From contig NC_092338.1 in assembly GCF_046630445.1 (NCBI RefSeq), positions 336,745,001-336,809,000 on the forward strand: a DNA stretch of 64,000 nucleotides. The letters run 5' to 3'. Origin of the DNA: Rutidosis leptorrhynchoides. Lineage: Eukaryota; Streptophyta; Magnoliopsida; Asterales; Asteraceae. A program made the position numbers and the translations under genes. The notes under the pieces are model-generated. The model worked only from the letters and a program-made list of their open reading frames with translations, had not been told where the DNA came from and searched no databases. Positions 48,181-58,406 of this stretch are shown here, in pieces (position 1 is the stretch's first letter; each line of letters starts with the position of its first letter).

Positions 48181-48570
48181 TGTCGGATATTCCACCTGCT
48201 ATCATTTTGGGCAGCGATTCAGACACTTCAGCCACTTCACCTGCCACTGTTGCCGATCCCCCGATCTCGTCAACGACACACTCTAGTGACCCAGGCGCTT
48301 CATCCTCCGGAGCTAGTAGTCATGCGCCTGCCCCAGTGGGTACTGCAGACGGAGCCCAGGACCTCCCGGAGATTCCAGCTCCACTTGCCCCGGTACCTCA
48401 GGAGCCACAGCACCATCCCGGTGGTGTTGTGATTCCCGCGGAATTTGGGGAAGGTCCATTCCGTAATCAGTATCGTCATTAGTGCCGACGCGCTCCTGAT
48501 GGACGTTTGGTGCCGATCCCGCCTTTCAGATACCGACAGATGATGGCTGCCCGAGGAGAGCCAGTACAGC
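48181..48570 (+). pseudogene. gag start of the 44790 element, cut by insertion
   Basis: Starts MSDIPPAIILGSDSDTS, then a Pro/Ser/Ala-rich stretch, as in the N-terminus of plant gypsy gag proteins. Position after PBS and leader supports gag. The frame cannot be followed past the inserted array. Confidence 0.6.
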
Positions 48571-51500
48571 TGAAATGTCCCTTTCTTATTGATTAAAAAC
48601 GTTCCATATTAATTGATTTCGTTGCGAGGTTTTGACCTCTATATGAGACGTTTTTCAAAGACTGCATTCATTTTTAAAACAAACCATAACCTTTATTTCA
48701 TAAATAAAGGTTTAAAAAGCTTTATGTAGATTATCAAATAATGATAATCTAAAATATCCTGTTTACACACGACCATTACATAATGGTTTACAATACAAAT
48801 ATGTTACAACAAAATAAGTTTCTTGAATGCAGTTTTTACATAATATCATACAAGCATGGACTCCAAATCTCGTCCTTATTTAAGTATGCGACAGCGGAAG
48901 CTCTTAATAATCACCTGAGAATAAACATGCTTAAAACGTCAACAAAAATGTTGGTGAGTTATAGGTTTAACCTATATATATCAAATCATAATAATAGACC
49001 ACAAGATTTCATATTTCAATACACACCCCATACATAGAGATAAAAATCATTCATATGGTGAACACCTGGTAACCGACATTAACAAGATGCATATATAAGA
49101 ATATCCCCATCATTCCGGGACACCCTTCGGATATGATATAAATTTCGAAGTACTAAAGCATCCGGTACTTTGGATGGGGTTTGTTAGGCCCAATAGATCT
49201 ATCTTTAGGATTCGCGTCAATTAGGGTGTCTGTTCCCTAATTCTTAGATTACCAGACTTAATAAAAAGGGGCATATTCGATTTCGATAATTCAACCATAG
49301 AATGTAGTTTCACGTACTTGTGTCTATTTTGTAAATCATTTATAAAACCTGCATGTATTCTCATCCCAAAAATATTAGATTTTAAAAGTGGGACTATAAC
49401 TCACTTTCACATATTTTTACTTCGTCGGGAAGTAAGACTTGGCCACTGGTTGATTCACGAACCTATAACAATATATACATATATATCAAAGTATGTTCAA
49501 AATATATTTACAACACTTTTAATATATTTTGATGTTTTAAGTTTATTAAGTCAGCTGTCCTCGTTAGTAACCTACAACTAGTTGTCCACAGTTAGATGTA
49601 CAGAAATAAATCGATAAATATTATCTTGAATCAATCCACGACCCAGTGTATACGTATCTCAGTATTGATCACAACTCAAACTATATATATTTTGGAATCA
49701 ACCTCAACCCTGTATAGCTAACTCCAACATTCACATATAGAGTGTCTATGGTTGTTCCGAAATATATATAGATGTGTCGACATGATAGGTCGAAACATTG
49801 TATACGTGTCTATGGTATCTCAAGATTACATAATATATAATACAAGTTGATTAAGTTATGGTTGGAATAGATTTGTTACCAATTTTCACGTAGCTAAAAT
49901 GAGAAAAATTATCCAATCTTGTTTTACCCATAACTTCTTCATTTTAAATCCGTTTTGAGTGAATCAAATTGCTATCGTTTCATATTGAACTATATTTTAT
50001 GAATCTAAACAGAAAAGTATAGGTTTATAGTCGGAAAAATAAGTTACAAGTCGTTTTTGTAAAGGTAGTCATTTCAGTCGAAAGAACGACGTCTAGATGA
50101 CCATTTTAGAAAACATACTTCCACTTTGAGTTTAATCATAATTTTTGGATATAGTTTCATGTTCATAATAAAAATCATTTTCTCAGAATAACAACTTTTA
50201 AATCAAAGTTTATCATAGTTTTTAAGTAACTAACCCAAAACAGCCCGCGGTGTTACTACGACGGCGTAAATCCGGTTTTATGGTGTTTTTCGTGTTTCCA
50301 GGTTTTAAATCATTAAGTTAGCATATCATATAGATATAGAACATGTGTTTAGTTGATTTTAAAAGTCAAGTTAGAAGGATTAACTTTTGTTTGCGAACAA
50401 GTTTAGAATTAACTAAACTATGTTCTAGTGATTACAAGTTTAAACCTTCGAATAAGATAGCTTTATATGTATGAATCGAATGATGTTATGAACATCATTA
50501 CTACCTTAATTTCCTTGGATAAACCTACTGGAAAAGAGAAAAATGGATCTAGCTTCAATGGATCCTTGGATGGCTCGAAGTTCTTGAAGCAGAATCATGA
50601 CACGAAAACAAGTTCAAGTAAGATCATCACTTGAAATAAGATTGTTATAGTTATAGAAATTGAACCAAAGTTTGAATATGATTATTACCTTGTATTAGAA
50701 TGATAACCTACTGTAAGAAACAAAGATTTCTTGAGGTTGGATGATCACCTTACAAGATTGGAAGTGAGCTAGCAAACTTGAAAGTATTCTTGATTTTATG
50801 AAACTAGAACTTTTGAAATTTATGAAGAACACTTAGAACTTGAAGATAGAACTTGAGAGAGATCAATTAGATGAAGAAAATTGAAGAATGAAAGTGTTTG
50901 TAGGTGTTTTTGGTCGTTGGTGTATGGATTAGATATAAAGGATATGTAATTTTGTTTTCATGTAAATAAGTCATGAATGATTACTCATATTTTTGTAATT
51001 TTATGAGATATTTCATGCTAGTTGCCAAATGATGGTTCCCACATGTGTTAGATGACTCACATGGGCTGCTAAGAGCTGATCATTGGAGTGTATATACCAA
51101 TAGTACATACATCTAAAAGCTGTGTATTGTACGAGTACGAATACGGGTGTATACGAGTAGAATTGTTGATGAAACTGAACGAGGATGTAATTGTAAGCAT
51201 TTTTGTTAAGTAGAAGTATTTTGATAAGTGTATTGAAGTCTTTCAAAAGTGTATAAATACATATTAAAACACTACATGTATATACATTTTAACTGAGTCG
51301 TTAAGTCATCGTTAGTCGTTACATGTAAGTGTTGTTTTGAAACCTTTAGGTTAACGATCTTGTTAAATGTTGTTAACCCAATGTTTATAATATCAAATGA
51401 GATTTTAAATTATTATATTATCATGATATTATCATGTATGAATATCTCTTAATATGATATATATACATTAAATGTCTTTACAACGATAATCGTTACATAT

Positions 51501-51820
51501 ATGTCTCGTTTAAAAATCATTAAGTTAGTAGTCTTGTTTTTACATATGTAGTTCATTGTTAATATACTTTATGATATGTTTTCTTATCATAGTATCATGT
51601 TAACTATATATATATCCATTTATATATCATCATATAGTTTTTACAAGTTTTAACGTTCGTGAATCACCGATCAACTTGGGTGGTCAATTGTCTATATGAA
51701 ACATATTTCAATTAATCAAGTCTTAACAAGTTTGATTGCTTAACATGTTGGAAACATTTAATCATGTAAATATCAATCTCAATTAATATATATAAACATG
51801 GAAAAGTTCGGGTCACTACA
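48571..51820 (-). repeat. 3' LTR of the reverse-strand gypsy element, 3.25 kb
   Basis: TG...CA ends on the reverse strand, next to the tract TTAACGGGTAGGTAC. Nearly identical to 58407-61668. The conserved LTR block is present in inverse orientation (GACAGCGGAAG near 48888, CACCTGAGAATAAACATGC near 48912, AATAGATCTATC near 49190). Confidence 0.95.
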
Positions 51821-51855
51821 GTACCTACCCGTTAAATAAATTTCGTCCCGAAATT

Positions 51856-54800
51856 TTAAGCTGTTGAAGGTGTTGACGAATCTTCTGGAAATAGATGCGG
51901 GTATTTCTTCTTCATCTGATCTTCATGCTCCCACGTGAACTCGGGTCCTCTACGAGCATTCCATCGAACCTTAACAATTGGTATCTTGTTTTGCTTAAGT
52001 CTTTTAACCTCACGATCCATTATTTCGACGGGTTCTTCGATGAATTGGAGTTTTTCGTTGATTTGGATTTCATCTAATGGAATAGTGAGATCTTCTTTAG
52101 CAAAACATTTCTTCAAATTCGAGACGTGGAAAGTGTTATGTACAGCTGCGAGTTGTTGAGGTAACTCAAGTTGGTAAGCTACTGGTCCGACACGATCAAT
52201 AATCTTGAATGGTCCAATATACCTTGGATTTAATTTCCCTCGTTTACCAAATCGAACAACGCCTTTCCAAGGTGCAACTTTAAGCATGACCATCTCTCCA
52301 ATTTCAAATTCTATATCTTTTCTTTTAATGTCAGCGTAGCTCTTTTGTCGACTTTGGGCAGTTTTCAACCGTTGTTGAATTTGGATGATCTTCTCGGTAG
52401 TTTCTTGTATAATCTCCGGACCCGTAATCTGTCTATCCCCCACTTCACTCCAACAAATCGGAGACCTGCACTTTCTACCATAAAGTGCTTCAAACGGCGC
52501 CATCTCAATGCTTGAATGGTAGCTGTTGTTGTAGGAAAATTCTGCTAACGGTAGATGTCGATCCCAACTGTTTTCGAAATCAATAACACATGCTCGTAGC
52601 ATGTCTTCAAGCGTTTGTATCGTCCTTTCGCTCTGCCCATCAGTTTGTGGATGATAGGCAGTACTCATGTCTAGACGAGTTCCTAATGCTTGCTGTAATG
52701 TCTGCCAGAATCTTGAAATAAATCTGCCATCCCTATCAGAGATAATAGAGATTGGTATTCCATGTCTGGAGACGACTTCCTTCAAATACAGTCGTGCTAA
52801 CTTCTCCATCTTGTCATCTTCTCTTATTGGTAGGAAGTGTGCTGATTTGGTGAGACGATCAACTATTACCCAAATAGTATCAAAACCACTTGCAGTCCTT
52901 GGCAATTTAGTGATGAAATCCATGGTAATGTTTTCCCATTTCCATTCCGGGATTTCGGGTTGTTGAAGTAGACCTGATGGTTTCTGATGCTCAGCTTTGA
53001 CCTTAGAACACGTCAAACATTCTCCTACGTATTTAGCAACATCGGCTTTCATACCCGGCCACCAAAAATGTTTCTTGAGATCCTTGTACATCTTCCCCAT
53101 TCCAGGATGTATTGAGTATCTGGTTTTATGAGCTTTTCTAAGTACCATTTCTCTCATATCTCCAAATTTTGGTACCCAAATCCTTTCAGCCCTATACCGG
53201 GTTCCGTCTTCCCGAATATTAAGATGCTTCTCCGATCCTTTGGGTATTTCATCCTTTAAATTTCCCTCTTTTAAAACTCCTTGTTGCGCCTCCTTTATTT
53301 GAGTAGTAATGTTATTATGAATCATTATATTCATAGATTTTACTCGAATGGGTTCTCTGTCCTTCCTGCTCAAGGCATCGGCTACCACATTTGCCTTCCC
53401 CGGGTGGTAACGAATCTCAAAGTCGTAATCATTCAATAATTCAATCCACCTACGCTGCCTCATATTCTGTTGTTTCTGATTAAATATGTGTTGAAGACTT
53501 TTGTGGTCGGTATATATAATACTTTTGACCCCATATAAGTAGTGCCTCCAAGTCTTTAATGCAAAAACAACCGCGCCTAATTCCAAATCATGCGTCGTAT
53601 AATTTTGTTCGTGAATCTTCAATTGTCTAGACGCATAAGCAATCACCTTCGTTCGTTGCATTAATACACAACCGAGACCTTGCTTTGATGCATCACAATA
53701 AATCACAAAATCATCATTCCCTTCAGGCAATGACAATATAGGTGCCGTAGTTAGCTTTTTCTTCAATAACTGAAACGCTTTCTCTTGTTCATCATTCCAT
53801 TCAAATTTCTTCCCTTTATGCGTTAATGCAGTCAAGGGTTTTGCTATTCTGGAAAAGTCTTGGATGAACCTTCTGTAGTAACCAGCTAGTCCTAAAAACT
53901 GGCGTATGTGTTTCGGAGTTTTCGGGGTTTCCCACTTTTCAACAGTTTCTATCTTTGCCGGATCCACCTTAATACCTTCTTTGTTCACTATGTGACCGAG
54001 GAATTGAACTTCTTCCAACCAAAATGCACACTTTGAAAACTTAGCGTACAATTCTTCCTTCCTCAATACTTCTAACACCTTTCTCAAATGTTCACTGTGT
54101 TCTTGGTCATTCTTTGAGTAAATAAGTATGTCATCAATGAAAACAATGACAAACTTGTCAAGGTATGGTCCACACACTCGGTTCATAAGGTCCATGAACA
54201 CAGCTGGTGCATTAGTTAAACCAAACGGCATGACCATAAACTCGTAATGACCGTAACGTGTTCTGAAAGCAGTCTTTGGAATATCATCTTCTTTCACCCG
54301 CATTTGATGATACCCGGAACGTAAGTCAATCTTTGAATAAACAGACGAGCCTTGTAGTTGATCAAATAAGTCATCGATTCTCGGTAGTGGGTAGCGGTTC
54401 TTGATGGTAAGTTTGTTCAACTCTCGGTAGTCGATACACAACCTGAATGTACCATCTTTCTTCTTGACAAACAAAACAGGAGCTCCCCACGGTGATGTGC
54501 TTGGTCGAATGAAACCACGCTCTAAAAGTTCTTGTAATTGGCTTTGTAGTTCTTTCATCTCGCTGGGTGCGAGTCTGTAAGGAGCACGAGCTATTGGTGC
54601 AGCTCCTGGTACAAGATCTATTTGAAATTCAACGGATCGATGTGGGGGTAATCCCGGTAATTCTTTCGGAAATACATCAGGAAATTCTTTTGCGACGGGA
54701 ACATCATTGATGCTCTTTTCTTCAGTTTGTACTTTCTCGACGTGTGCTAGAACAGCATAGCAACCTTTTCTTATTAGTTTTTGTGCCTTCAAATTACTAA

Positions 54801-56421
54801 TAAGATGTAGCTTCGTGTTGCCCTTTTCTCCGTACACCATTAAGGGTTTTCCTTTTTCTCGTATAATGCGAATTGCATTTTTGTAACAAACGATCTCCGC
54901 TTTCACTTCTTTCAACCAGTCCATACCGATTATCACATCAAAACTCCCTAACTCTACTGGTATCAAATCAATCTTAAATGTTTCGCTAACCAGTTTAATT
55001 TCTCGATTCCGACATATATTATCTGCTGAAATTAATTTACCATTTGCTAATTCGAGTAAAAATTTACTATCCAAAGGCGTCAATGGACAACTTAATTTAG
55101 CACAAAAATCTCTACTCATATAGCTTCTATCCGCACCCGAATCAAATAAAACGTAAGCAGATTTATTGTCAATAAGAAACGTACCCGTAACAAGCTCCGG
55201 GTCTTCCTGTGCCTCTGCCGCATTAATATTGAAAACTCTTCCACGGCCTTGTCCATTCGTGTTCTCCTGGTTCGGGCAATTTCTAATAATGTGGCCCGGT
55301 TTTCCACATTTATAACAAACTACATTGGCATAACTTGCTCCGACACTACTTGCTCCGCCATTACTCGTTCCGACACCATTTGTTCCTTTCGTTCTATTAA
55401 CCCCTGGTCCGTAGACCTCACACTTCGCCGCGCTATGACCATTTCTTTTACACTTGTTGCAAAATTTGGTGCAGAACCCCGAGTGATTCTTTTCACACCT
55501 TTGGCATAGCTGCTTCTGATTGTTGTTGTTGTTGCGGTTATTATTGTTGTTGGGATGATTGTTGTAGTTGCTGTTGTTGTTGTTGTTGGGCCGTTTGTTG
55601 TAGTTGCGATTGATGTTGCGATTGTTGGGATAATTGTTGCGATTATTGTTGTAATTGCTGTTGTTATTGTATTGGTGATTCTTATCACCGTTTTCCTCCC
55701 ACTTTCTTTTGACTTGCTTCACATTGGCCTCTTCAGCAGTCTGTTCTTTAATTCTTTCTTCAATTTGGTTCACGAGTTTGTGAGCCATTCTACATGCCTG
55801 TTGTATGGAGGCGGGCTCGTATGAACTTATATCTTCTTGGATTCTTTCCGGTAATCCTTTCACAAACGCGTCGATCTTCTCTTCCTCATCTTCGAATGCT
55901 CCCGGACACAATAGGCACAATTCTGTGAATCGTCTTTCGTACGTGGTAATATCAAATCCTTGGGTTCGTAACCCTCTAAGTTCTGTCTTGAGCTTATTGA
56001 CCTCGGTTCTGGGACGGTACTTCTCGTTCATCAAGTGCTTGAATGCTGACCACGGTAGTGCGTACGCATCGTCTTGTCCCACTTGCTCTAGATAGGTATT
56101 CCACCATGTTAACGCAGAACCTGTGAAGGTATGCGTAGCGTACTTTACTTTGTCCTCTTCAGTACACTTACTTATGGCAAACACCGATTCGACCTTCTCG
56201 GTCCACCGTTTCAATCCGATCGGTCCTTCGGTTCCATCAAATTCCAAAGGTTTGCAGGCAGTGAATTCTTTGTAGGTGCATCCTACACGATTTCCTGTAC
56301 TGCTAGATCCAAGGTTATTGTTGGTATGTAGCGCAGCCTGTACTGCGGCTATGTTTGAAGCTAGAAAAGTACGGAATTCCTCTTCATTCATATTCACGGT
56401 GTGTCGAGTAGTCGGTGCCAT
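51856..56421 (-). CDS. gag-pol polyprotein of the reverse-strand gypsy element
   Basis: A single long open frame. The likely start is the ATG at 56421 ([16 protein letters not shown]), with an upstream in-frame ATG at 56457 also possible. In order with rough residues: gag capsid (1-260); Asn-rich spacer; zinc knuckles (CQRC...C near 320 and [14 protein letters not shown] near 385); protease [10 protein letters not shown] near 430; reverse transcriptase with [20 protein letters not shown] and [10 protein letters not shown] (about 620-800); RNase H with [10 protein letters not shown]; integrase zinc finger (HPGMGKMY...CLTC) and core; the [11 protein letters not shown] module; and a chromodomain tail with [16 protein letters not shown]. 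Chromodomains of this kind guide integration towards particular chromatin in Tekay-type elements. The frame looks whole. Confidence 0.95.
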   Translation of the reverse strand: MAPTTRHTVNMNEEEFRTFLASNIAAVQAALHTNNNLGSSSTGNRVGCTYKEFTACKPLEFDGTEGPIGLKRWTEKVESVFAISKCTEEDKVKYATHTFTGSALTWWNTYLEQVGQDDAYALPWSAFKHLMNEKYRPRTEVNKLKTELRGLRTQGFDITTYERRFTELCLLCPGAFEDEEEKIDAFVKGLPERIQEDISSYEPASIQQACRMAHKLVNQIEERIKEQTAEEANVKQVKRKWEENGDKNHQYNNNSNYNNNRNNYPNNRNINRNYNKRPNNNNNSNYNNHPNNNNNRNNNNNQKQLCQRCEKNHSGFCTKFCNKCKRNGHSAAKCEVYGPGVNRTKGTNGVGTSNGGASSVGASYANVVCYKCGKPGHIIRNCPNQENTNGQGRGRVFNINAAEAQEDPELVTGTFLIDNKSAYVLFDSGADRSYMSRDFCAKLSCPLTPLDSKFLLELANGKLISADNICRNREIKLVSETFKIDLIPVELGSFDVIIGMDWLKEVKAEIVCYKNAIRIIREKGKPLMVYGEKGNTKLHLISNLKAQKLIRKGCYAVLAHVEKVQTEEKSINDVPVAKEFPDVFPKELPGLPPHRSVEFQIDLVPGAAPIARAPYRLAPSEMKELQSQLQELLERGFIRPSTSPWGAPVLFVKKKDGTFRLCIDYRELNKLTIKNRYPLPRIDDLFDQLQGSSVYSKIDLRSGYHQMRVKEDDIPKTAFRTRYGHYEFMVMPFGLTNAPAVFMDLMNRVCGPYLDKFVIVFIDDILIYSKNDQEHSEHLRKVLEVLRKEELYAKFSKCAFWLEEVQFLGHIVNKEGIKVDPAKIETVEKWETPKTPKHIRQFLGLAGYYRRFIQDFSRIAKPLTALTHKGKKFEWNDEQEKAFQLLKKKLTTAPILSLPEGNDDFVIYCDASKQGLGCVLMQRTKVIAYASRQLKIHEQNYTTHDLELGAVVFALKTWRHYLYGVKSIIYTDHKSLQHIFNQKQQNMRQRRWIELLNDYDFEIRYHPGKANVVADALSRKDREPIRVKSMNIMIHNNITTQIKEAQQGVLKEGNLKDEIPKGSEKHLNIREDGTRYRAERIWVPKFGDMREMVLRKAHKTRYSIHPGMGKMYKDLKKHFWWPGMKADVAKYVGECLTCSKVKAEHQKPSGLLQQPEIPEWKWENITMDFITKLPRTASGFDTIWVIVDRLTKSAHFLPIREDDKMEKLARLYLKEVVSRHGIPISIISDRDGRFISRFWQTLQQALGTRLDMSTAYHPQTDGQSERTIQTLEDMLRACVIDFENSWDRHLPLAEFSYNNSYHSSIEMAPFEALYGRKCRSPICWSEVGDRQITGPEIIQETTEKIIQIQQRLKTAQSRQKSYADIKRKDIEFEIGEMVMLKVAPWKGVVRFGKRGKLNPRYIGPFKIIDRVGPVAYQLELPQQLAAVHNTFHVSNLKKCFAKEDLTIPLDEIQINEKLQFIEEPVEIMDREVKRLKQNKIPIVKVRWNARRGPEFTWEHEDQMKKKYPHLFPEDSSTPSTA

Positions 56422-56559
56422 TTCCTTCAAAATAGTTAAATGGAACAAGTTAATCATACAGAATATTAAGAGTAGTTAATAGTATTTCGTAGCATAATAT
56501 GAACTCATTTATAAAAGCTTTTTCTTCATATTAGCGTTTTATAAGTTTAAATTCGGGTA

Positions 56560-56574
56560 GTACCTACCCGTTAA
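56560..56574 (-). promoter_or_regulatory. Internal copy of the polypurine-tract sequence, within a palindrome
   Basis: The reverse strand reads TTAACGGGTAGGTAC, identical over 15 bases to the sequence immediately before the 3' LTR (51835-51821). It overlaps the palindrome CGGGTAGTACCTACCCG. It lies between the F-box ORF and gag. A second plus-strand priming site is possible; chance or a structural role is also possible. Confidence 0.45.
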
Positions 56575-56762
56575 GTTCATACTTAGTAGCTAATATACAA
56601 TTCAACTACTACAATTCTATATGAAAAACTGATTATAATAATATTTCGCGTTCAAACTTTTATACAATATTTTACAAACTTACAATACCGCTTATTTTAC
56701 ATAAAGCATGAAATATAGCACACAATAACTTTGATACAAGATAGTTGTGAAGATAATTCTAG

Positions 56763-57446
56763 CTAGTACACAAGTCGTTCAGCAAAGGCAATAAAGACAC
56801 GTAATTCATACGTCCAGAAACAAGTCATGCATTCTGGTTTTACTAGGACTACTTCCCATCCTTGGTCTTGTGCAACATAACCGTTATGGCCGTTGATAAG
56901 ACAGCGTGTTGTAACGTCGTCAAAGGGACGAGGGTTACGTAATGTCCAACAGTCCCGTAATAATCTAAAAACCTCATTTCTTACCCCAATTACCGACTCC
57001 GTCACTTGTGGAAACGTTTTGTTTAATAGTTGTAGCCCGATGTTCTTGTTCTCACTTTGGTGAGAAGCGAACATTACTAATCCGTAAGCATAACATGCTT
57101 CTTTATGTTGCATGTTAGCCGCTTTTTCTAAATCACGAAGTCCAATATTCGGATATATTGAGTCAAAATAATTTCTTAACCCGTTGCGTAAAATAGCATT
57201 TGGGTTCCCCGCAATATATGCGTCAAAGTAAACACATCGTAACTTATGGGTTTCCCAATGTGATATCCCCCATCTTTCAAACGAAAGTCTCTTATAAACC
57301 AAGACATTCTTGGAACGTTCTTCGAATGTCTTACAAACTGATCTCGCCTTAAATAGTTGTGCCGAGGAATTCTGGCCGACTCTAGACAAGATTTCATCAA
57401 TCATGTCTCCGGATAGGTCTCTTAAAATATTGGGTTGTCTATCCAT
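56763..57446 (-). CDS. F-box protein carried inside the gypsy element, 227 aa
   Basis: Seen: an N-terminal F-box (residues about 6-45: ILRDLSGDMIDEILSRVGQN then LFKARSVCKTFEE), matching the Leu-Pro-less but otherwise typical plant F-box. A helical segment follows with AANMQHKEACYAYGLVMFAS near residues 110-130, like the Sel1/TPR-type repeat in the At2g35280-like F-box family. A C-terminal part has CMTCFWTYELRVF, as in that family. Known role: F-box proteins bind SKP1 and select targets for SCF ubiquitin ligases. It is intronless and sits on the coding strand between primer binding site and gag, so it would be on the element RNA. It is most likely a captured host gene. Confidence 0.82.
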   Translation of the reverse strand: MDRQPNILRDLSGDMIDEILSRVGQNSSAQLFKARSVCKTFEERSKNVLVYKRLSFERWGISHWETHKLRCVYFDAYIAGNPNAILRNGLRNYFDSIYPNIGLRDLEKAANMQHKEACYAYGLVMFASHQSENKNIGLQLLNKTFPQVTESVIGVRNEVFRLLRDCWTLRNPRPFDDVTTRCLINGHNGYVAQDQGWEVVLVKPECMTCFWTYELRVFIAFAERLVY

Positions 57447-57582
57447 TTTGTGTTTTTAAACTGTAAAATAGACAAGAGTTAGATTCATAAAAAAATACTT
57501 ATTAATACAAGCAATTTTTACATATATCATAAAGCATAAGAACACTATATTACATATATTACACCACACGAATACAACTATC

Positions 57583-58197
57583 TTATTCCGACTCGCTCGT
57601 TTCTTGTTCTTCGGTTTTGGTTCGTTTTGCCAAGTTTCTAGAGATATATGATGTTCCCCTAATACGAGCCGTCGTTGTCCACATTGGTTTAGAAAAACCT
57701 GGTGGTTTAGAGGTTCCCGGGTCATTGTTACAACTTAAGGACTTCGGGCGTTGACGATACATATAAAGTTCATCGGGGTTGGAATTAGATTTCTCTATTT
57801 TTATGCCCTTTCCCTTATTATTTTCTTTTGCCTTTTTAATTTCAGTTGGGGTAATTTCTATAACATCATCGGAATTCTCGTCGGAATCCGATTCATCGGA
57901 GAATTGGTAATCCTCCCAATATTTTGCTTCCTTGGCGGAAACACCATTGACCATAATTAACCTTGGTCGGTTGGTTGAGGATTTTCTTTTACTTAACCGT
58001 TTTATTATTTCCCCCACCGGTTCTATTTCTTCATCCGGTTCCGATTCTTCTTCCGGTTCCGATTCTTCTTCCGGTTCCGACTCTTCTTCCGGTTCCTCTT
58101 CGGGAACTTGTGAATCAGTCCACGAATCATTCCAATTTACATTTGACTCTTCATTATTATTAGGTGAGTCAATGGGACTTGTTCTAGAGGTAGACAT
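57583..58197 (-). CDS. Acidic repeat protein of unknown function inside the gypsy element, 204 aa
   Basis: An open frame starting MSTSRTSPIDSPNNNEES, the first ORF after the primer binding site. Residues about 30-60 are a run of ESEPEE-type repeats (four units), followed by a KRLSKRKSS basic patch (about 68-76), another acidic stretch (SDESDSDENSDD, about 98-110), and a Lys-rich tail. Low complexity with alternating acidic and basic patches suggests a disordered, possibly nuclear protein. No known domain recognised. It might be a second captured gene or an element-specific leader protein. Confidence 0.55.
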   Translation of the reverse strand: MSTSRTSPIDSPNNNEESNVNWNDSWTDSQVPEEEPEEESEPEEESEPEEESEPDEEIEPVGEIIKRLSKRKSSTNRPRLIMVNGVSAKEAKYWEDYQFSDESDSDENSDDVIEITPTEIKKAKENNKGKGIKIEKSNSNPDELYMYRQRPKSLSCNNDPGTSKPPGFSKPMWTTTARIRGTSYISRNLAKRTKTEEQETSESE

Positions 58198-58392
58198 CTA
58201 TCACATAATATCAAACGCGTTAAGAGATTAATATATCAAATAATATTCACATGTTAAAAATATATAGTTTTCAACAAAATTTGTTAAGCAATCATTTTTC
58301 AAGTAAACACGGTCGAAGTCCAGACTCACTAATGCATCCTAACAAACTCGATAAGACACACTAATGCAAAATTCTGGTTCTCTAAGACCAAC

Positions 58393-58404
58393 GCTCTGAT
58401 ACCA
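58393..58404 (-). other. Primer binding site (initiator Met-tRNA type)
   Basis: Reverse strand TGGTATCAGAGC, two bases inside the end of the 5' LTR, as in the other elements here. Confidence 0.93.
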
Positions 58405-58406
58405 AC

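Larger units (their letters stand above)
44790..48570 (+). mobile_element. Gypsy-type element, 5' part only (LTR, PBS, start of gag)
   Basis: LTR 44790-47842, primer binding site TGGTATCAGAGC at 47845-47856, a leader, and the start of gag at 48181 up to 48570. There the reverse-strand array beginning TGAAATGTCCC is inserted. The rest, if it exists, lies beyond the window. The LTR is of the same family as the solo LTR at 34126-37061. Confidence 0.88.

Noticed and set aside
48783-49581. Repeated plus-strand open frames of 84 and 87 codons, also at 58619-59417
   Set aside because: They occur because both are copies of the same LTR; no protein family is recognised, so they are not called genes.
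54500-55700. CAACAA/GTTGTT-rich tract as a microsatellite or CRISPR-like array
   Set aside because: It encodes the Asn-rich spacer of gag; no regular repeat-spacer structure, and this is a plant genome.
51895-56479. Many plus-strand open frames across the reverse gag-pol gene
   Set aside because: They are antisense shadows of the long gag-pol frame, with biased composition and no conserved motifs.
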